51,402 bases of DNA, taken from the NCBI GenBank assembly GCA_002360455.1, contig DEQQ01000001.1, positions 1 to 51,402 on the forward strand, read 5' to 3'. The translations under genes were made by a program, and so were the position numbers. This DNA is from Saprospiraceae bacterium UBA3362. Lineage in GTDB: Bacteria > Bacteroidota > Bacteroidia > Chitinophagales > Saprospiraceae. Below, piece after piece: positions 17,306 through 27,800 of this stretch (its first letter is position 1; each line of letters starts with the position of its first letter). The notes below the pieces were generated by a model that did not search any database, was not told the origin of the DNA, and saw only the letters and a list, made by a program, of their open reading frames with translations.

Positions 17306-18658
17306 ATGAACTCGTTTAGAACGTTTTTAGCATTGCTATCTCTGGCACTCATTGTAGTGTTTAGCCAGTCATCTTGCAAAAAAGAAACTCCACTACCTAT
17401 TGTAAGCGAATCCTTGGATCAAGTAAACAGTCAATTCCTAACTGACTGGTACTCAACCACATTGAGTTTAGTTCCTCAAATTAATGGCTTTTCGGAGCCT
17501 GTGGCTGCTCGTGCAATGAGCATTATCTCTTACACAATGTATGAGTGCAGCGCTCCTGCCTTAACCCAGTTTAGAAGCCTTCAAAACCAAGTTAACGGAC
17601 TGAATACCAGCCTACCGGCCGGAGAAGGTGGTCTTAACTACCATTATGGCATTGTTAGCAACGAGGCTTTGGCCACCATTACAGAAATGATATTTGGAGT
17701 TGCCGGGCAAGAGTCCATGGCTAAAGTACACGCAGTCCAAGCTAAATGGCAACAAACATTCAGCTCAAATATTGATGAAACGGTATTGAATAACTCCATC
17801 GATTTAGGAAGGAAACTGGCCTGGGCAATCTACAAGTACACCACTACTGATGGTCAGGAATATGCTTATTTGAAAAACTTTCCGGAGGACTATTCAATGC
17901 CAGCTAAAGCAGGAATGTGGGTTCCTACTCCGCCGGATTACAGCCCAAAACCCCTGCTGCCCTATTGGGGACAGGTCAGGATGAACGCAGCTGCAAATCA
18001 GGAAATACCATTGACCAAATCTCTATCCTACAGTCAGGATCCAACTTCTGTTATTTATGCAGAAGCTAATGAAGTATTTGCCAAAACATCCAACCTTAGC
18101 TCAGAGACCAAAGAGTTAATAGAATATTACAATAAAGCTATGGATCCTCATGCTTCTGCTTTTTGCCACACTTCATTGTTAATGTTGCAATTGCTCGAGC
18201 AAGAAAAATTGGATTATACCAAAACTTTGGCCGCTATTTGCAGGCTATCATGGGCACAACATGATGCTTACGTCGCCTCATTTAAGCTAAAGTACAACCA
18301 TAATTTGTTGAGACCATCTACATACATCAGATCTCATATTAGCAGATTTTATGTGCCGCCGGTTTCATCAAGTCCATCGCCGGATTATGTTTCTGAAAGT
18401 GCTGCCGTTTACTTTGCTGCTTCAGAGATTCTAAGCTCTATTTTTGGCCATCGTTATGAGTTCATGGACTATACACAAAATAGCAGAACAACTTTACGGA
18501 ACAGATTAAGACATTTCAATTCTTTTTCTGAACTAGCAACAGAAGCTTCCTATATAGAAATTTCGGCCGGGACTCAGTTCAGAACCAGCATAGCCGCCGG
18601 AGCTGATCTCGGTTTTGATATTGCAAAAAATATTCTGAATATTCAGTTGATTAAATAG
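17306..18658 (+). CDS. Lipoprotein of the vanadium haloperoxidase / PAP2 fold, catalytic histidines missing
   Basis: 450 residues. The lipoprotein signal ends in QSSC (about residue 24). The body matches vanadium-dependent haloperoxidase-like proteins: HDAYVASFKLKYNHNLLRPSTYI carries the Lys/Arg-Pro part, and SPSPDYVSESAAVYFAASEI aligns with the usual PxYPSGHA. Here SGH is replaced by S363-E364-S365. In the last motif, normally GIHFRxD with a vanadate-binding His, the sequence reads GTQFRTS (Q424). Both catalytic and vanadate-binding histidines are thus absent, so ordinary haloperoxidase or phosphatase chemistry is unlikely. It could be a binding or structural protein. Its own promoter and a strong terminator make it a single-gene unit. 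Confidence 0.82.
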   Translation: MNSFRTFLALLSLALIVVFSQSSCKKETPLPIVSESLDQVNSQFLTDWYSTTLSLVPQINGFSEPVAARAMSIISYTMYECSAPALTQFRSLQNQVNGLNTSLPAGEGGLNYHYGIVSNEALATITEMIFGVAGQESMAKVHAVQAKWQQTFSSNIDETVLNNSIDLGRKLAWAIYKYTTTDGQEYAYLKNFPEDYSMPAKAGMWVPTPPDYSPKPLLPYWGQVRMNAAANQEIPLTKSLSYSQDPTSVIYAEANEVFAKTSNLSSETKELIEYYNKAMDPHASAFCHTSLLMLQLLEQEKLDYTKTLAAICRLSWAQHDAYVASFKLKYNHNLLRPSTYIRSHISRFYVPPVSSSPSPDYVSESAAVYFAASEILSSIFGHRYEFMDYTQNSRTTLRNRLRHFNSFSELATEASYIEISAGTQFRTSIAAGADLGFDIAKNILNIQLIK

Positions 18659-18673
18659 ACATAGTAGCTGATT

Positions 18674-18733
18674 AAAGCCAACCTAAAAAAAGAAAAAATC
18701 CCGGAGTCAACAATTGGCTTTGGGATTTTTTTT
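18674..18733 (+). terminator. Terminator with overlapping alternative stem
   Basis: AAAAAATCCC (18693-18702) pairs with GGGATTTTTT (18722-18731) and runs into a T tract, a good Rho-independent terminator 34 nt after the haloperoxidase-like gene. A second 8-bp stem, AAAGCCAA (18674-18681) with TTGGCTTT (18714-18721), interleaves with it. Confidence 0.75.
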
Positions 18734-18765
18734 TAGATTTATTCCTATTTTTGAATTGAATCATT

Positions 18766-18773
18766 TATATTTG
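18766..18773 (+). promoter_or_regulatory. -7 box of the small membrane protein gene
   Basis: TATATTTG is a perfect TAnnTTTG box 54 nt before the ATG at 18828. A -33 TTTG element at the right distance is not clear. Confidence 0.4.
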
Positions 18774-18827
18774 TAAAAATTTGAATGATATTTTCAAGGA
18801 TATTTCACCTTAATTAACAATTATTTT

Positions 18828-19160
18828 ATGCCTATTTACATCCTCGTTTTTGTAGCTCTTTTTTTGTATGCTTTTTTATTGGCTGCACAGTATTATTTGA
18901 ATTATTTAACTTACAAGGAATATTATTCGAGCCAACCCAATAACTTTCATTTTTTTATTGCATTATTCATAAACCTTGTTATCACTAGATATAGTGTGCT
19001 TAAGATCTTTGCACTAATCGAAACCATTGCCGGGCAAGTCCTTGATCCAATACAATGGATATTGAGATTATTTTTTTTAGGATTACCGATGCTTTATATT
19101 TCCTTTTTCATGAGTAAGAAAAAAGCCTTGACTGAGTTGCAATCTCAATCTTCCAATTAA
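18828..19160 (+). CDS. Small hypothetical membrane protein
   Basis: 110 residues with three likely membrane segments: about 3-24 (YILVFVALFLYAFLLAAQYY), about 42-60 (FFIALFINLVITRYSVLKIF) and about 75-98 (WILRLFFLGLPMLYISFFM). The C-terminus is short and polar (SKKKALTELQSQSSN). I recognise no family. It has its own promoter box and stands between a terminator and the convergent HerA-like gene. It is probably real, because the start follows a promoter and the hydrophobic pattern is regular. Confidence 0.6.
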   Translation: MPIYILVFVALFLYAFLLAAQYYLNYLTYKEYYSSQPNNFHFFIALFINLVITRYSVLKIFALIETIAGQVLDPIQWILRLFFLGLPMLYISFFMSKKKALTELQSQSSN

Positions 19161-19263
19161 TCGAAATTTTATTCCATAATAAAAATCTTAGGCTTGCCTT
19201 CTGTCGGAAAGTGGTTTTGAAATCCAGGCTAAAATGGTAAGAGCAAAAGAAATAAAATCTCTT

Positions 19264-20817
19264 TTAGAACCAACCTGTTTTTCTTCTCCTCGGCGTGCTG
19301 GTTTTTATCCCCAACATTCCAAGCAATCCCCTTGTTATTTCTCTTGCTACTGTTCTGCCTACTTGCTTGGTTACTGTACTTCCCATAATTTTTTCCATAG
19401 TGCTTTTTTCCTTTCTTCTTGAGCCTGAAGCCTCTTTGGAGCCGGACTCTTCAAGCTCCATTTCTTCAGCCTCTTCAATTTTTTTTGTGAGAATTTCAGA
19501 AGCAGACTCTCTATTAATTTCTTCATTGTAGTATTCTGCAATTTCGCTATTCTTGACCAGTTGATTGATCTCCTCATCAGTCAGAACATCCATTCTTGAA
19601 ACAGGAGCTCGCATCATTGTATGGACCAATGCTGTAGGAATCCCCTTCTCATTTAAGGCGGTAACAAAAGCCTCCCCAATTCCCAATTCTGTCAACAACT
19701 GCGGAACATCATAAAATTGAGTTACAGGATAGTTTTCAGAAGCCATTTTAATCGCTTTTCTATCTTTAGCTGTAAATGCCCTCAGAGCATGTTGGATCTT
19801 CATTCCAAGCTGCCCTAAAACTGACTCCGGAATATCTGCGGGATTTTGAGTAATAAAAATTAAGCCGATGGCTTTTGATCGAATTAACTTAATAATAGTT
19901 TCCAACTGTGAAACTAATGCCGGAGTTGCTTCTTCAAACAACAAATGGGCTTCGTCCAAAAACACAACCAACTTTGGCTGATCCAAATCTCCTGCCTCAG
20001 GAAATTTGTTATAGATTTCTGCCAGCATTTGCAACATGAATGTTGAAAAGAACTTTGGTTTATCTTGAATATCATTGGCTCTCAATATTGAGATAACACC
20101 TCGACCCTGTCTGTCTTTTCTGATCAAATCTTCCACTTCAAAAGATCGTTCACCAAAAAAATGGGCAGCCCCTTGCTGCTCCAATTCGATGACTTTACGC
20201 AATATAGTCCCCACGGAGGCTGAACTTATTGTTCCGAACTCCTTTTCTATTGCTTCTTTTCCTTCATTGCTCACAAATTGCAATGCTTTCTTAAAATCTT
20301 CCAGATCCAACAACAATAATCCATTGTCATCACAAAACTTAAAAACAAGCGACACCACTCCTTCTTGAGTGTCATTAAGTCCCAGTATTTTAGAAAATAA
20401 AACAGGCCCAAATTCAGTAACGGTTGCTCTCAATTTGAGTCCATTCTGAGTCGAAATGCTAAGAATTTCTACGAAGTTGTCATGAGCTTCCCAAGGAATC
20501 TGTATTTGCTTAGATCGTTCTTCTATTTTTCCGTTTAGGTTCCCTGCTTTTGCAATTCCACTAAGATCCCCTTTGATGTCCAGTAACAGCGAAGCAACAC
20601 CTGTATAACTTAACTGCTCGGCGAGCATCTGCAGTGATTTTGTTTTTCCGGTACCCGTTGCTCCAGCTATCAATCCATGCCTATTCATCATCTTAAGGGG
20701 AAGAGACACTTGACACTCCGGCACAACTTCCTTATTGTACATACCTGCACCCAATTTGATAGAATGTCCTGCAAACGAATATGAATTGTTGATCTCTTGG
20801 ATAAATTGCTCTTTCAT
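19264..20817 (-). CDS. HerA-like ATPase of the DUF853 (YjgR) family
   Basis: 517 residues. It is a P-loop ATPase related to HerA/FtsK with Walker A GATGTGKTKS (about residue 50) and Walker B LVVFLDEAHLLF (about 280), followed by the conserved LIFITQNPADIPESVLGQLG segment. The start is set at the ATG at 20817 (MKEQFIQEINNSYSFAGHSI); the upstream in-frame start at 20850 adds a non-conserved tail. The C-terminus (about 440-517) is charged, then basic, ending RRRKTGWF. DUF853 proteins are called DNA-pumping helicase-like, but their cellular job is not settled. There is no NurA-like nuclease gene beside it. Confidence 0.9.
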   Translation of the reverse strand: MKEQFIQEINNSYSFAGHSIKLGAGMYNKEVVPECQVSLPLKMMNRHGLIAGATGTGKTKSLQMLAEQLSYTGVASLLLDIKGDLSGIAKAGNLNGKIEERSKQIQIPWEAHDNFVEILSISTQNGLKLRATVTEFGPVLFSKILGLNDTQEGVVSLVFKFCDDNGLLLLDLEDFKKALQFVSNEGKEAIEKEFGTISSASVGTILRKVIELEQQGAAHFFGERSFEVEDLIRKDRQGRGVISILRANDIQDKPKFFSTFMLQMLAEIYNKFPEAGDLDQPKLVVFLDEAHLLFEEATPALVSQLETIIKLIRSKAIGLIFITQNPADIPESVLGQLGMKIQHALRAFTAKDRKAIKMASENYPVTQFYDVPQLLTELGIGEAFVTALNEKGIPTALVHTMMRAPVSRMDVLTDEEINQLVKNSEIAEYYNEEINRESASEILTKKIEEAEEMELEESGSKEASGSRRKEKSTMEKIMGSTVTKQVGRTVAREITRGLLGMLGIKTSTPRRRKTGWF

Positions 20818-20922
20818 TGACAAAAACTTGAATGTGTAAAGATATAGCAAATCAATAGATTAGAAACTGAATTCAATATAAAAATGATAAATATTTAGAA
20901 AGCTCTTATATTGAGCTTCCAA

Positions 20923-21759
20923 ATGAATCTTCTAAAGAAATCTATTCCATTTTTTTTACTATTCTGTTTAAGCTCATTTCAGAGCTTCACACAACATAAT
21001 ATTCTACTATCCTTGACGGATACCAAAAGTAAAGCCCTTGCACAAATATTAAGTTGTAATTCAAATCCGTTGAATGGTATTGTAAACCCTGTCCAGTTAG
21101 GGGGAATTGAAAAAAATAGTGTGAATGCGCATGTGATCAATTATTTTTCAATACCCGGCTTATACGGGAGTACTGTAGATTTTTCTACCAAACTGAACTC
21201 AAAAAGTGGCTTGGGCATTTTCTGGGCTACAGATGGATCCAAAGAATTAAAAGAAAATTTATTTTCTGCCCAATGGGCCTTTAATTTGAACTCCAAAAGC
21301 AGCCTGGGAATCCAAACAGCTTATTTATTAAAAACGCTTCCTGAAACTAAAAATCAAAACGGTGTTCTTTTTACAGTTTCAGCCTTACACAAGTTTTCCT
21401 CTGTATTTACCGTGGGATTTATTACTAAAAATCCCTTACCGATCCAATCCAAACAACTTATATCTGTCGGATCTTTATTTGCCGTAGGAGTTAATTACCG
21501 AGCCTTAAAACAATGCTATATTTTACTGGAAATCCAAAAACAAAGCAGTATACCTATGAGTTATCATGTTGCTATGGAATATTCACCTATCCCAATTTTG
21601 GATACACGAATAGGATTTCAAACCAGAACCAATTCTTTTTCATTTGGGCTTGCTTATTTAGTAAAACATAAGTTAAAATTGGAAGCCTTCGGTGCTTATC
21701 AGTTTCAACTTGGCTTTACATCAGGCGCCGGTGTAACTTACTTATGGGACAGAAAATAG
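20923..21759 (+). CDS. Predicted outer-membrane beta-barrel protein
   Basis: 278 residues with a signal peptide (about 1-24, LLKKSIPFFLLFCLSSFQSF) and a series of alternating amphipathic strands (e.g. SAQWAFNLNSKSSLGIQTAY, TRIGFQTRTNSFSFGLAYLV, AFGAYQFQLGFTSGAGVTYL) ending at a near-terminal aromatic. This is the pattern of a Bacteroidota outer-membrane barrel. It resembles PorV/UPF0164-like proteins in outline only, and I would not assign a role. The ATG at 20923 is chosen over an in-frame TTG at 20911. The futalosine hydrolase gene follows after 40 bp and may be cotranscribed. Confidence 0.65.
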   Translation: MNLLKKSIPFFLLFCLSSFQSFTQHNILLSLTDTKSKALAQILSCNSNPLNGIVNPVQLGGIEKNSVNAHVINYFSIPGLYGSTVDFSTKLNSKSGLGIFWATDGSKELKENLFSAQWAFNLNSKSSLGIQTAYLLKTLPETKNQNGVLFTVSALHKFSSVFTVGFITKNPLPIQSKQLISVGSLFAVGVNYRALKQCYILLEIQKQSSIPMSYHVAMEYSPIPILDTRIGFQTRTNSFSFGLAYLVKHKLKLEAFGAYQFQLGFTSGAGVTYLWDRK

Positions 21760-21799
21760 ATCTTGGATTTTATCTTGTCATTTTTCAATATCAGCTTGC

Positions 21800-22471
21800 A
21801 TGAATATCGGACTGATTGCTGCAACTCCAAATGAGCTACAAGCTACATTAGATTTCTTATCAAAAGAAGGGAAACCAAAAGGATTACTCCAATTTGAATA
21901 CAAGCAACACAGCTTATCTCCTATGATTTTTGGAGTTGGGATTCTGCATTGTGCATTTGCATTAGCTCGATGGCAAGAAATAAAACAGCTTGATCTGGTA
22001 ATACACGCAGGCATAAGCGGAAGTTATACAATGGATAATCCGCTTGGATCGGTTTGCGAAGTCAACACAGAGATACTTGAGGATTTTGGAGCTGAAGAAC
22101 AAGCCGGCACTACAAGTTCTGTTTTTGATTTAAAATTAATAGACCGGAATCAAAAACCCTTTACCAATGGTGTTTTGATCAATAAAAAATCTAATTTTTT
22201 CAATCAACTTCCTCAAAAAAAAGGGTTGACGGTTTTGAGAGCCACGGGCTCAAAACAAACCATTGAAAGGATTTATCGGTCCCGCCCTGAAGAAATAGAA
22301 AGCATGGAAGGCGCAGCAGTTTTTTATTCTTGTTTAATGATGGACGTTCCATTTGTTAGTATTAGAGCCATATCCAATTATATTGAACCCAGAAACAAGG
22401 CTCATTGGAAAATAGAACTCGCAATACAAAACTTGAATGATTTCATCATTCAAACCATTAAAGAAATATAA
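21800..22471 (+). CDS. mqnB: Futalosine hydrolase
   Basis: 223 residues. It belongs to the nucleoside phosphorylase-like superfamily. MNIGLIAATPNEL at the start, HAGISGSY around residue 70, ESMEGAAVFYSCL around 170 and RAISNYIEPRNKAHW near the C-terminus match MqnB. The enzyme removes hypoxanthine from futalosine in the alternative (futalosine) route to menaquinone, working in the cytoplasm. Other mqn genes are not in the window. The related MTA/SAH nucleosidase is the main alternative, but ISNYIEPRN favours MqnB. Confidence 0.88.
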   Translation: MNIGLIAATPNELQATLDFLSKEGKPKGLLQFEYKQHSLSPMIFGVGILHCAFALARWQEIKQLDLVIHAGISGSYTMDNPLGSVCEVNTEILEDFGAEEQAGTTSSVFDLKLIDRNQKPFTNGVLINKKSNFFNQLPQKKGLTVLRATGSKQTIERIYRSRPEEIESMEGAAVFYSCLMMDVPFVSIRAISNYIEPRNKAHWKIELAIQNLNDFIIQTIKEI

Positions 22472-22482
22472 TTTATTTTTTA

Positions 22483-24177
22483 CTATTTTAGGACTGTGAG
22501 TTTTTTGTAAATTATTCCTTGATTTGTATTCAATTTTATCAAATAAACTCCGGAAACAATATCTTGCAAATTGATTTTTATCCCTTGTTCTGCGACCTCT
22601 CTTTCTTTCCAATTTTTTATCTCAGTGCGGATATTTCCTTTTAAATCAAGGATATCAACTTTTGTAATGGAGAAACCCGAAGGATATTTTATCCAAATAA
22701 AATCTTGCGCAGGATTCGGTATAAAATCGATCTTATTTTCCAAAACTTCTGACTCGTAAACAGAAACAATATCATCTTCATTCAAAGTTTCACATTGTCT
22801 AAAAATACAGATTTTATGCTCTGTGCCATAGACATATTGCGAAGTCCTTTCAAGACAATAATCATTCTTTTGATTTACTTCTAAAGTATCTGTTGTGCCT
22901 AAAGTTTGTGTGCTGTCTGACTTAGGATACCATCTGAATTTATGCTGAACACTGAGTTTATTTTTATTATCACAATAGTCAGTAGAATCTATAATTTCGA
23001 AAGTTAAAAACTTCTTCCCCAATCTCCAAAATTCCCAAAACTTTGTCTGATAGCTTGGAAATATGGTATATAAATCATAGGCTGAATCGCATTTGAAGGG
23101 CTGAGTAGATCTGTATAAGTCAACTTGAATAGGATTATAACATCCACCATATCGATTACCGGTTGTTGTATCATGGTATAAATCACTTGACACACAGCCA
23201 ATATGATAAATGCTTGGCTTTTTAGGCTGAGGAAGGATAAAAAACTGTCGAATTGAATCGAATTTACAACAGTCTCCCCTGACAAAAGTTACTTTGTATT
23301 CACCATCACCAGATACATTCACTCCATGCCAATTATAGGGAACATCCTGAGAACATAGATACTTATCAGGCCCACGCAATTCATGTTTTGGAACAATTGT
23401 GATTAGCTGACAAACAGGGCCTTCTTCATCGCAGATGCTTCCACTTTGGGGATTCCCTAAATAAGCAGTTACACAAAGAGAAAATGTACCTGGGCCCCAT
23501 TCATCATCCAATTGTATTTCATTATCTCTACTACCAAGGTCTACTCCATCCAAGGTCCATATATACTCAGGATCACAAGCTCCCGGTTGAGGATTAACTG
23601 ACCATACATTATTACAAAATCCCTCACACACAATTCTTGGGCCATTCACACCGCTCAATGGCGCTAATGCCGGAGGAGCTCCTCCTGATGTAGCCAGAGT
23701 AAAATAGCAAACGTCACCCGAACATCCATCAACAAACAAGTAGTAAATCTTACACGGAGTCAAATTCGCCGTAATAGAAATAATGCCCGGTCCTGTACAA
23801 AATGGATTACAAGCTACTTCTTCGCCGCAGTTACAGTCTCCCTAAATCCCAAATTGCACTCCTGCTCCACTACAATTGGCTGTCGTCATTGTAATTGTTA
23901 CAGGCCCTCCATTGCTTACAAAAGCCAACCAACTGGTATTGTGGGGCACATAAGCTCCTCCTGTACTAGGGCATAAAATTCCTGCACCACAAGGATAAAG
24001 TTCAGCATAGATGTCCGATGTGTTTTGACAGGTATAACCATTGATTTCATCAAGCCCACAAAATACGTTAGCATCTGCACAATTATCTACCGCAGCCGGA
24101 GTACATTGAGCAATAAGACTTTTTATATTGAGAAACAAAATAAAAAATATACTTATACTAAGAATTGTTTTTCCCAT
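22483..24177 (-). pseudogene. Secreted type IX cargo protein interrupted by one amber codon
   Basis: One reading frame of 565 codons runs from the ATG at 24177 to 22483, interrupted only by a TAG at 23842-23844. Upstream lies a signal peptide (to about residue 23, SLIAQ) and a cysteine-rich domain reading CSGAGVQFGI; downstream the same frame continues GDCNCGEEVACNPFCTGPG without any frameshift, and ends in a type IX sorting domain (IDFIPNPAQDFIWI onward). A Tyr codon (TAT or TAC) one base away would restore the protein. TAG ends other genes here (18658, 28105), so recoding is unlikely. A start at the TTG near 23763 would make a fragment without a signal peptide. The intact protein would be a surface protein of unknown role. 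Confidence 0.8.
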
Positions 24178-24335
24178 ACAATAATTTTATGCAATTTTAA
24201 ACTTACCACCGGATTAAAATCAATGTCAAAATGAATTCGCTGAAGGTCTATTCAGATGACTCCATAAGTTATTACGTTCGCTGCCTTAACCATAAAATAA
24301 AGTCAAGCTACAATCTTAATGATAAGAATAAAGAG

Positions 24336-24714
24336 GGATGCATCAGTATAAGCCGGATTCTGTACTTAATAAAAAGTGTCTACCATTCATCTGTTACCTC
24401 AATTTCTTGAAGTAATCAATCTGCCTACCCTTCCGACGTCCTCAAAGGACAAATGTGAGCTTCATTCGGACCGAAATCCACCGGATATATTTGGCATTTC
24501 AACGCATAAGGTTTATCCAAGAATACAGTTGCCTCTATTCTTTGTGTGCTCTTACCACACATTTTCACCCTTGCCACAAAAGTGGCGGTTGTTTTCTGTG
24601 ATACTATCTATCTCATTCCCTCAAAAACGAGTCCACCTGTTAGATGGTATGCTGCTCAGCGTTGTCCGGACTTTCCTCCCAAGGTTCGCCTTGAGCGATA
24701 GACCCTGATGCAAT
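24336..24714 (-). ncRNA. rnpB: RNase P RNA (class A)
   Basis: The RNA is on the minus strand. The 5' part contains GAGGAAAGTCCGGAC (plus-strand 24664-24678), the hallmark of the P3/P4 side, and the 3' part contains ACAGAATCCGGCTTA (24349-24363), the other half of P4 and the J region. The ends pair as P1: TGCATCAG from 24712-24705 with CTGATGCA from 24346-24339. The total of about 378 nt fits bacterial type A. The RNA cleaves pre-tRNA leaders together with RnpA. The 24178-24335 gap beside it shows no gene. Confidence 0.96.
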
Positions 24715-24814
24715 AAGATAACTCATTGGAACTCAGAAATGTTTCTAAAAAAAACATATTAAATTTTTATTTGATGTATAATTATGTATCTTTAACCCTC
24801 AAAATCAGTCTTTT

Positions 24815-27800
24815 GTGATTGAAAAAATTCAATTCAAATGGTATTTTATCTGGATTTTGGCTTTTGTATTTCTAGGCCTATGCAAAACCTATGAGTTATT
24901 TTACAAGAACTTAGGACACTCTCATGCCCAGCAAATAGCACTCAATACTCAACAAAACATTAGTAAAACAGAGCAAGCATTTCAAGAATTAATCAATATA
25001 CTTCAAACTCGATTTCATAATTCAGACTCGGTTTCGATTGATCAAATCAAATCTCTATTTTTTACTCTCGAACAAAAAAATCAAACCAAATCCTGGATAA
25101 GTATTTGTAAAAAGGATCAACTCATCTACTGGAATCAAAATACCAATTTCTACAATCCTCAATGGTGTTCTTCGATCACTGAAAAAGCAAGCAAACAAAT
25201 TTTTCTTTATGATGAAAATTATTTTTTAAACATCAAAAGCCCCATACTTCTATCAGGATATCAAATTCATTTATCTCAGCAAATACTCAAATCAAAACAA
25301 AAATATGCTGAATTCAATTTATCTGAAACAAAACCAAAAATTTCCTCCATCGCCTTAAAAGATACAGACAAGCAAGTGTTGGCATACATCACGGGAGACG
25401 CATTATTTCTCGATCCTTTTTTTGCCAACCTATTAATTTTTACATATCTTATTATCATACTTCTCATCTATATCCCTTTTCATTACTATGCAAAAGAATT
25501 TCTAAATGTACGCAATTATCAATGGGCTGTTTTGGTATTGCTGTTTGGAATTCTTTTGGTATTAAGTCTTTCTCAATGGATTGTCAATCAACATCAGTTT
25601 TATCAAAGTTTTTTAACGGATACTCTGATTCAAACCAACCTAAAGAATTATACCTTGTTTGAGTTTCTTGCAATGATAGGAATTTTATTTCATCTTAGTT
25701 ACTTCTTTTTTAAATACTATAAATTCTCCGATCTATACACTCCCAAAAATAATTATGATCAATGGATAATAGCAGTCATGAATTATATAGGGATATTAAT
25801 TTCCTTTTTATTGTATTGCATCATTTACAAGGCTATTTTTGTAAATTCAAAATTTTACTTCAGCTTGGATAATATTCTAGCTTTTTCACTAGAGAATTAT
25901 TTCCTTCTTTTTAATTTATTACTTCTTCTCCTTTCGGTTTTTCTAATAGCTCACAAACTTTGCCAAAGCACTCTAAGTCTCAATCTTAATTTTGGTGTTC
26001 GAATGATTTGTTTTATCATTCCCTTAGTTGGTGCAGCTTGGTTATCGTTCAAAATTGGAATCAACATCCATCCCATTTTATTCATCCTTGGATCGACCAT
26101 TGTGATTTGGATGATGGACTATTTTGCAGAACGGGAAGAAGCAAGCATTTTATGGTTAATTTCATGGATTATCATAATTTCATTTTTGACTTCAGGTTTG
26201 ATTTTTCATTATCAAAATGAAAAAAAACATATCCTTTCCAAAGAACTTATAGAACAATATTTAGACCAAATCAAACCCCATCAAATAGATTCCGGCCAAA
26301 GCTCTTCCCTCAATGAAATAATCAACAAATCTCAGTCCAACAAACTCCAACTGTATGTTTATGAACAAGGAAGCATCAAATATGCCGACAATATCCATGG
26401 CCCTAACTACAATAAAATCATTGACCTTCTTTCCATTCGAAACAATGTAAGAACAACAATAGATCAACGCGACATATTTATTAGCAAAGCTCCCAACCAA
26501 CTGGTTCTTGCTTTAGCCTACACCAAGGCTCCATTGATTCAAGCTATTTCTCTATTTTCATTCTTGTTTACCATTCTCATTATTCTTAGTTACACCATTT
26601 ATTTGATTAACCAAAATTATAATTTTTTACCGGATGAATTTAGTACAAGCTTCAGTTCAAAACCATCTTTAAAGAATAAAATTCAGTTTTATATCATCTT
26701 AGGAATTGTATTTTCTTTTGTCGTCATTGCAATGATAACTTATTTTTTCACAAAACAATCTGAACGACAGATAGCTGAAGAAAACCTAATAGAAAAATGT
26801 GAAAATCTTGGCAATTATATAGAATCCAATCTGAGTCAATGGAGCGGAAACAGCAGCAATGAACAAATCTTACAACAGATTTCAGAAAATGCAAAACACA
26901 TCTCAAAACAACAACTTGAAGTCTATGACTTAGATGGCATCCAACTCAATAAATCTGCAGAGTTTAATTTTTTAGCTCATCCCAAATTCTTTTTTCATTT
27001 TCCTAAAGAAAGTGGAGAAGTAGTTCTAAATGAACGCGAACAGTTTTCCAATCAAAATCAATTAATTGCTTGCAAAAACCTATTTTATAATCATCAAAAA
27101 ATTGCATCATTGCAGCTTATCGGAAATTTAGATTCCGGAACCAAATCCAACCATCGCCTTGCTTTTCTTATCAATACATTACTCAATATTTATGTATTTC
27201 TATTTTTGATTGCTGCAAGTTTGGCAACACTGCTGGCCAATTCAATAACCAATCCATTGGAAGCCCTTGGCCTAAAAATAAAAGAACTAAGACTTGGCAA
27301 ACGCAATGAACGACTGGAATGGAAAGCTCAAGACGAAATCGGTGAGTTAATTCAAAGCTACAATCTTATGGTAGAACAACTGGATCAGAGTGCAGATTTG
27401 CTTGCCAAATCCGAACGGGACAGTGCATGGAGAGAAATGGCAAAACAGGTGGCTCATGAAATAAAGAATCCACTAACTCCAATAAAGTTAAGTATTCAGT
27501 ATTTACAGCAAATGATTAAGTCCGGCTCTCCTGATGTCATTCCAATGGCAGAAAAAGTGAGCCACAACATTTTGGAACAGATCGAAGGACTTACTAAAAT
27601 TGCTACTGAGTTTAGCAATTTTGCAAAAATGCCTCGTGCAGTAAACGAAAAACTATTATTGAATGATCTTGTTTCCGGCGTGCATGATTTGTTCAGAAAA
27701 AGAGAGGATATTGACATTTACTTGCATGTCACAATCAATGAACTCTATGTATTTTGTGACAAAGATCAGTTTATAAGAGTGCTCAACAATTTGATCAATA

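Noticed and set aside
23842..23844. In-frame TAG read as an amino acid (recoding)
   Set aside because: TAG ends at least two ordinary genes here (18658, 28105), and no recoding signal is seen.
24376..24708. 110-codon open frame on the plus strand
   Set aside because: It lies antisense to the RNase P RNA, whose conserved sequences and end pairing explain the region.
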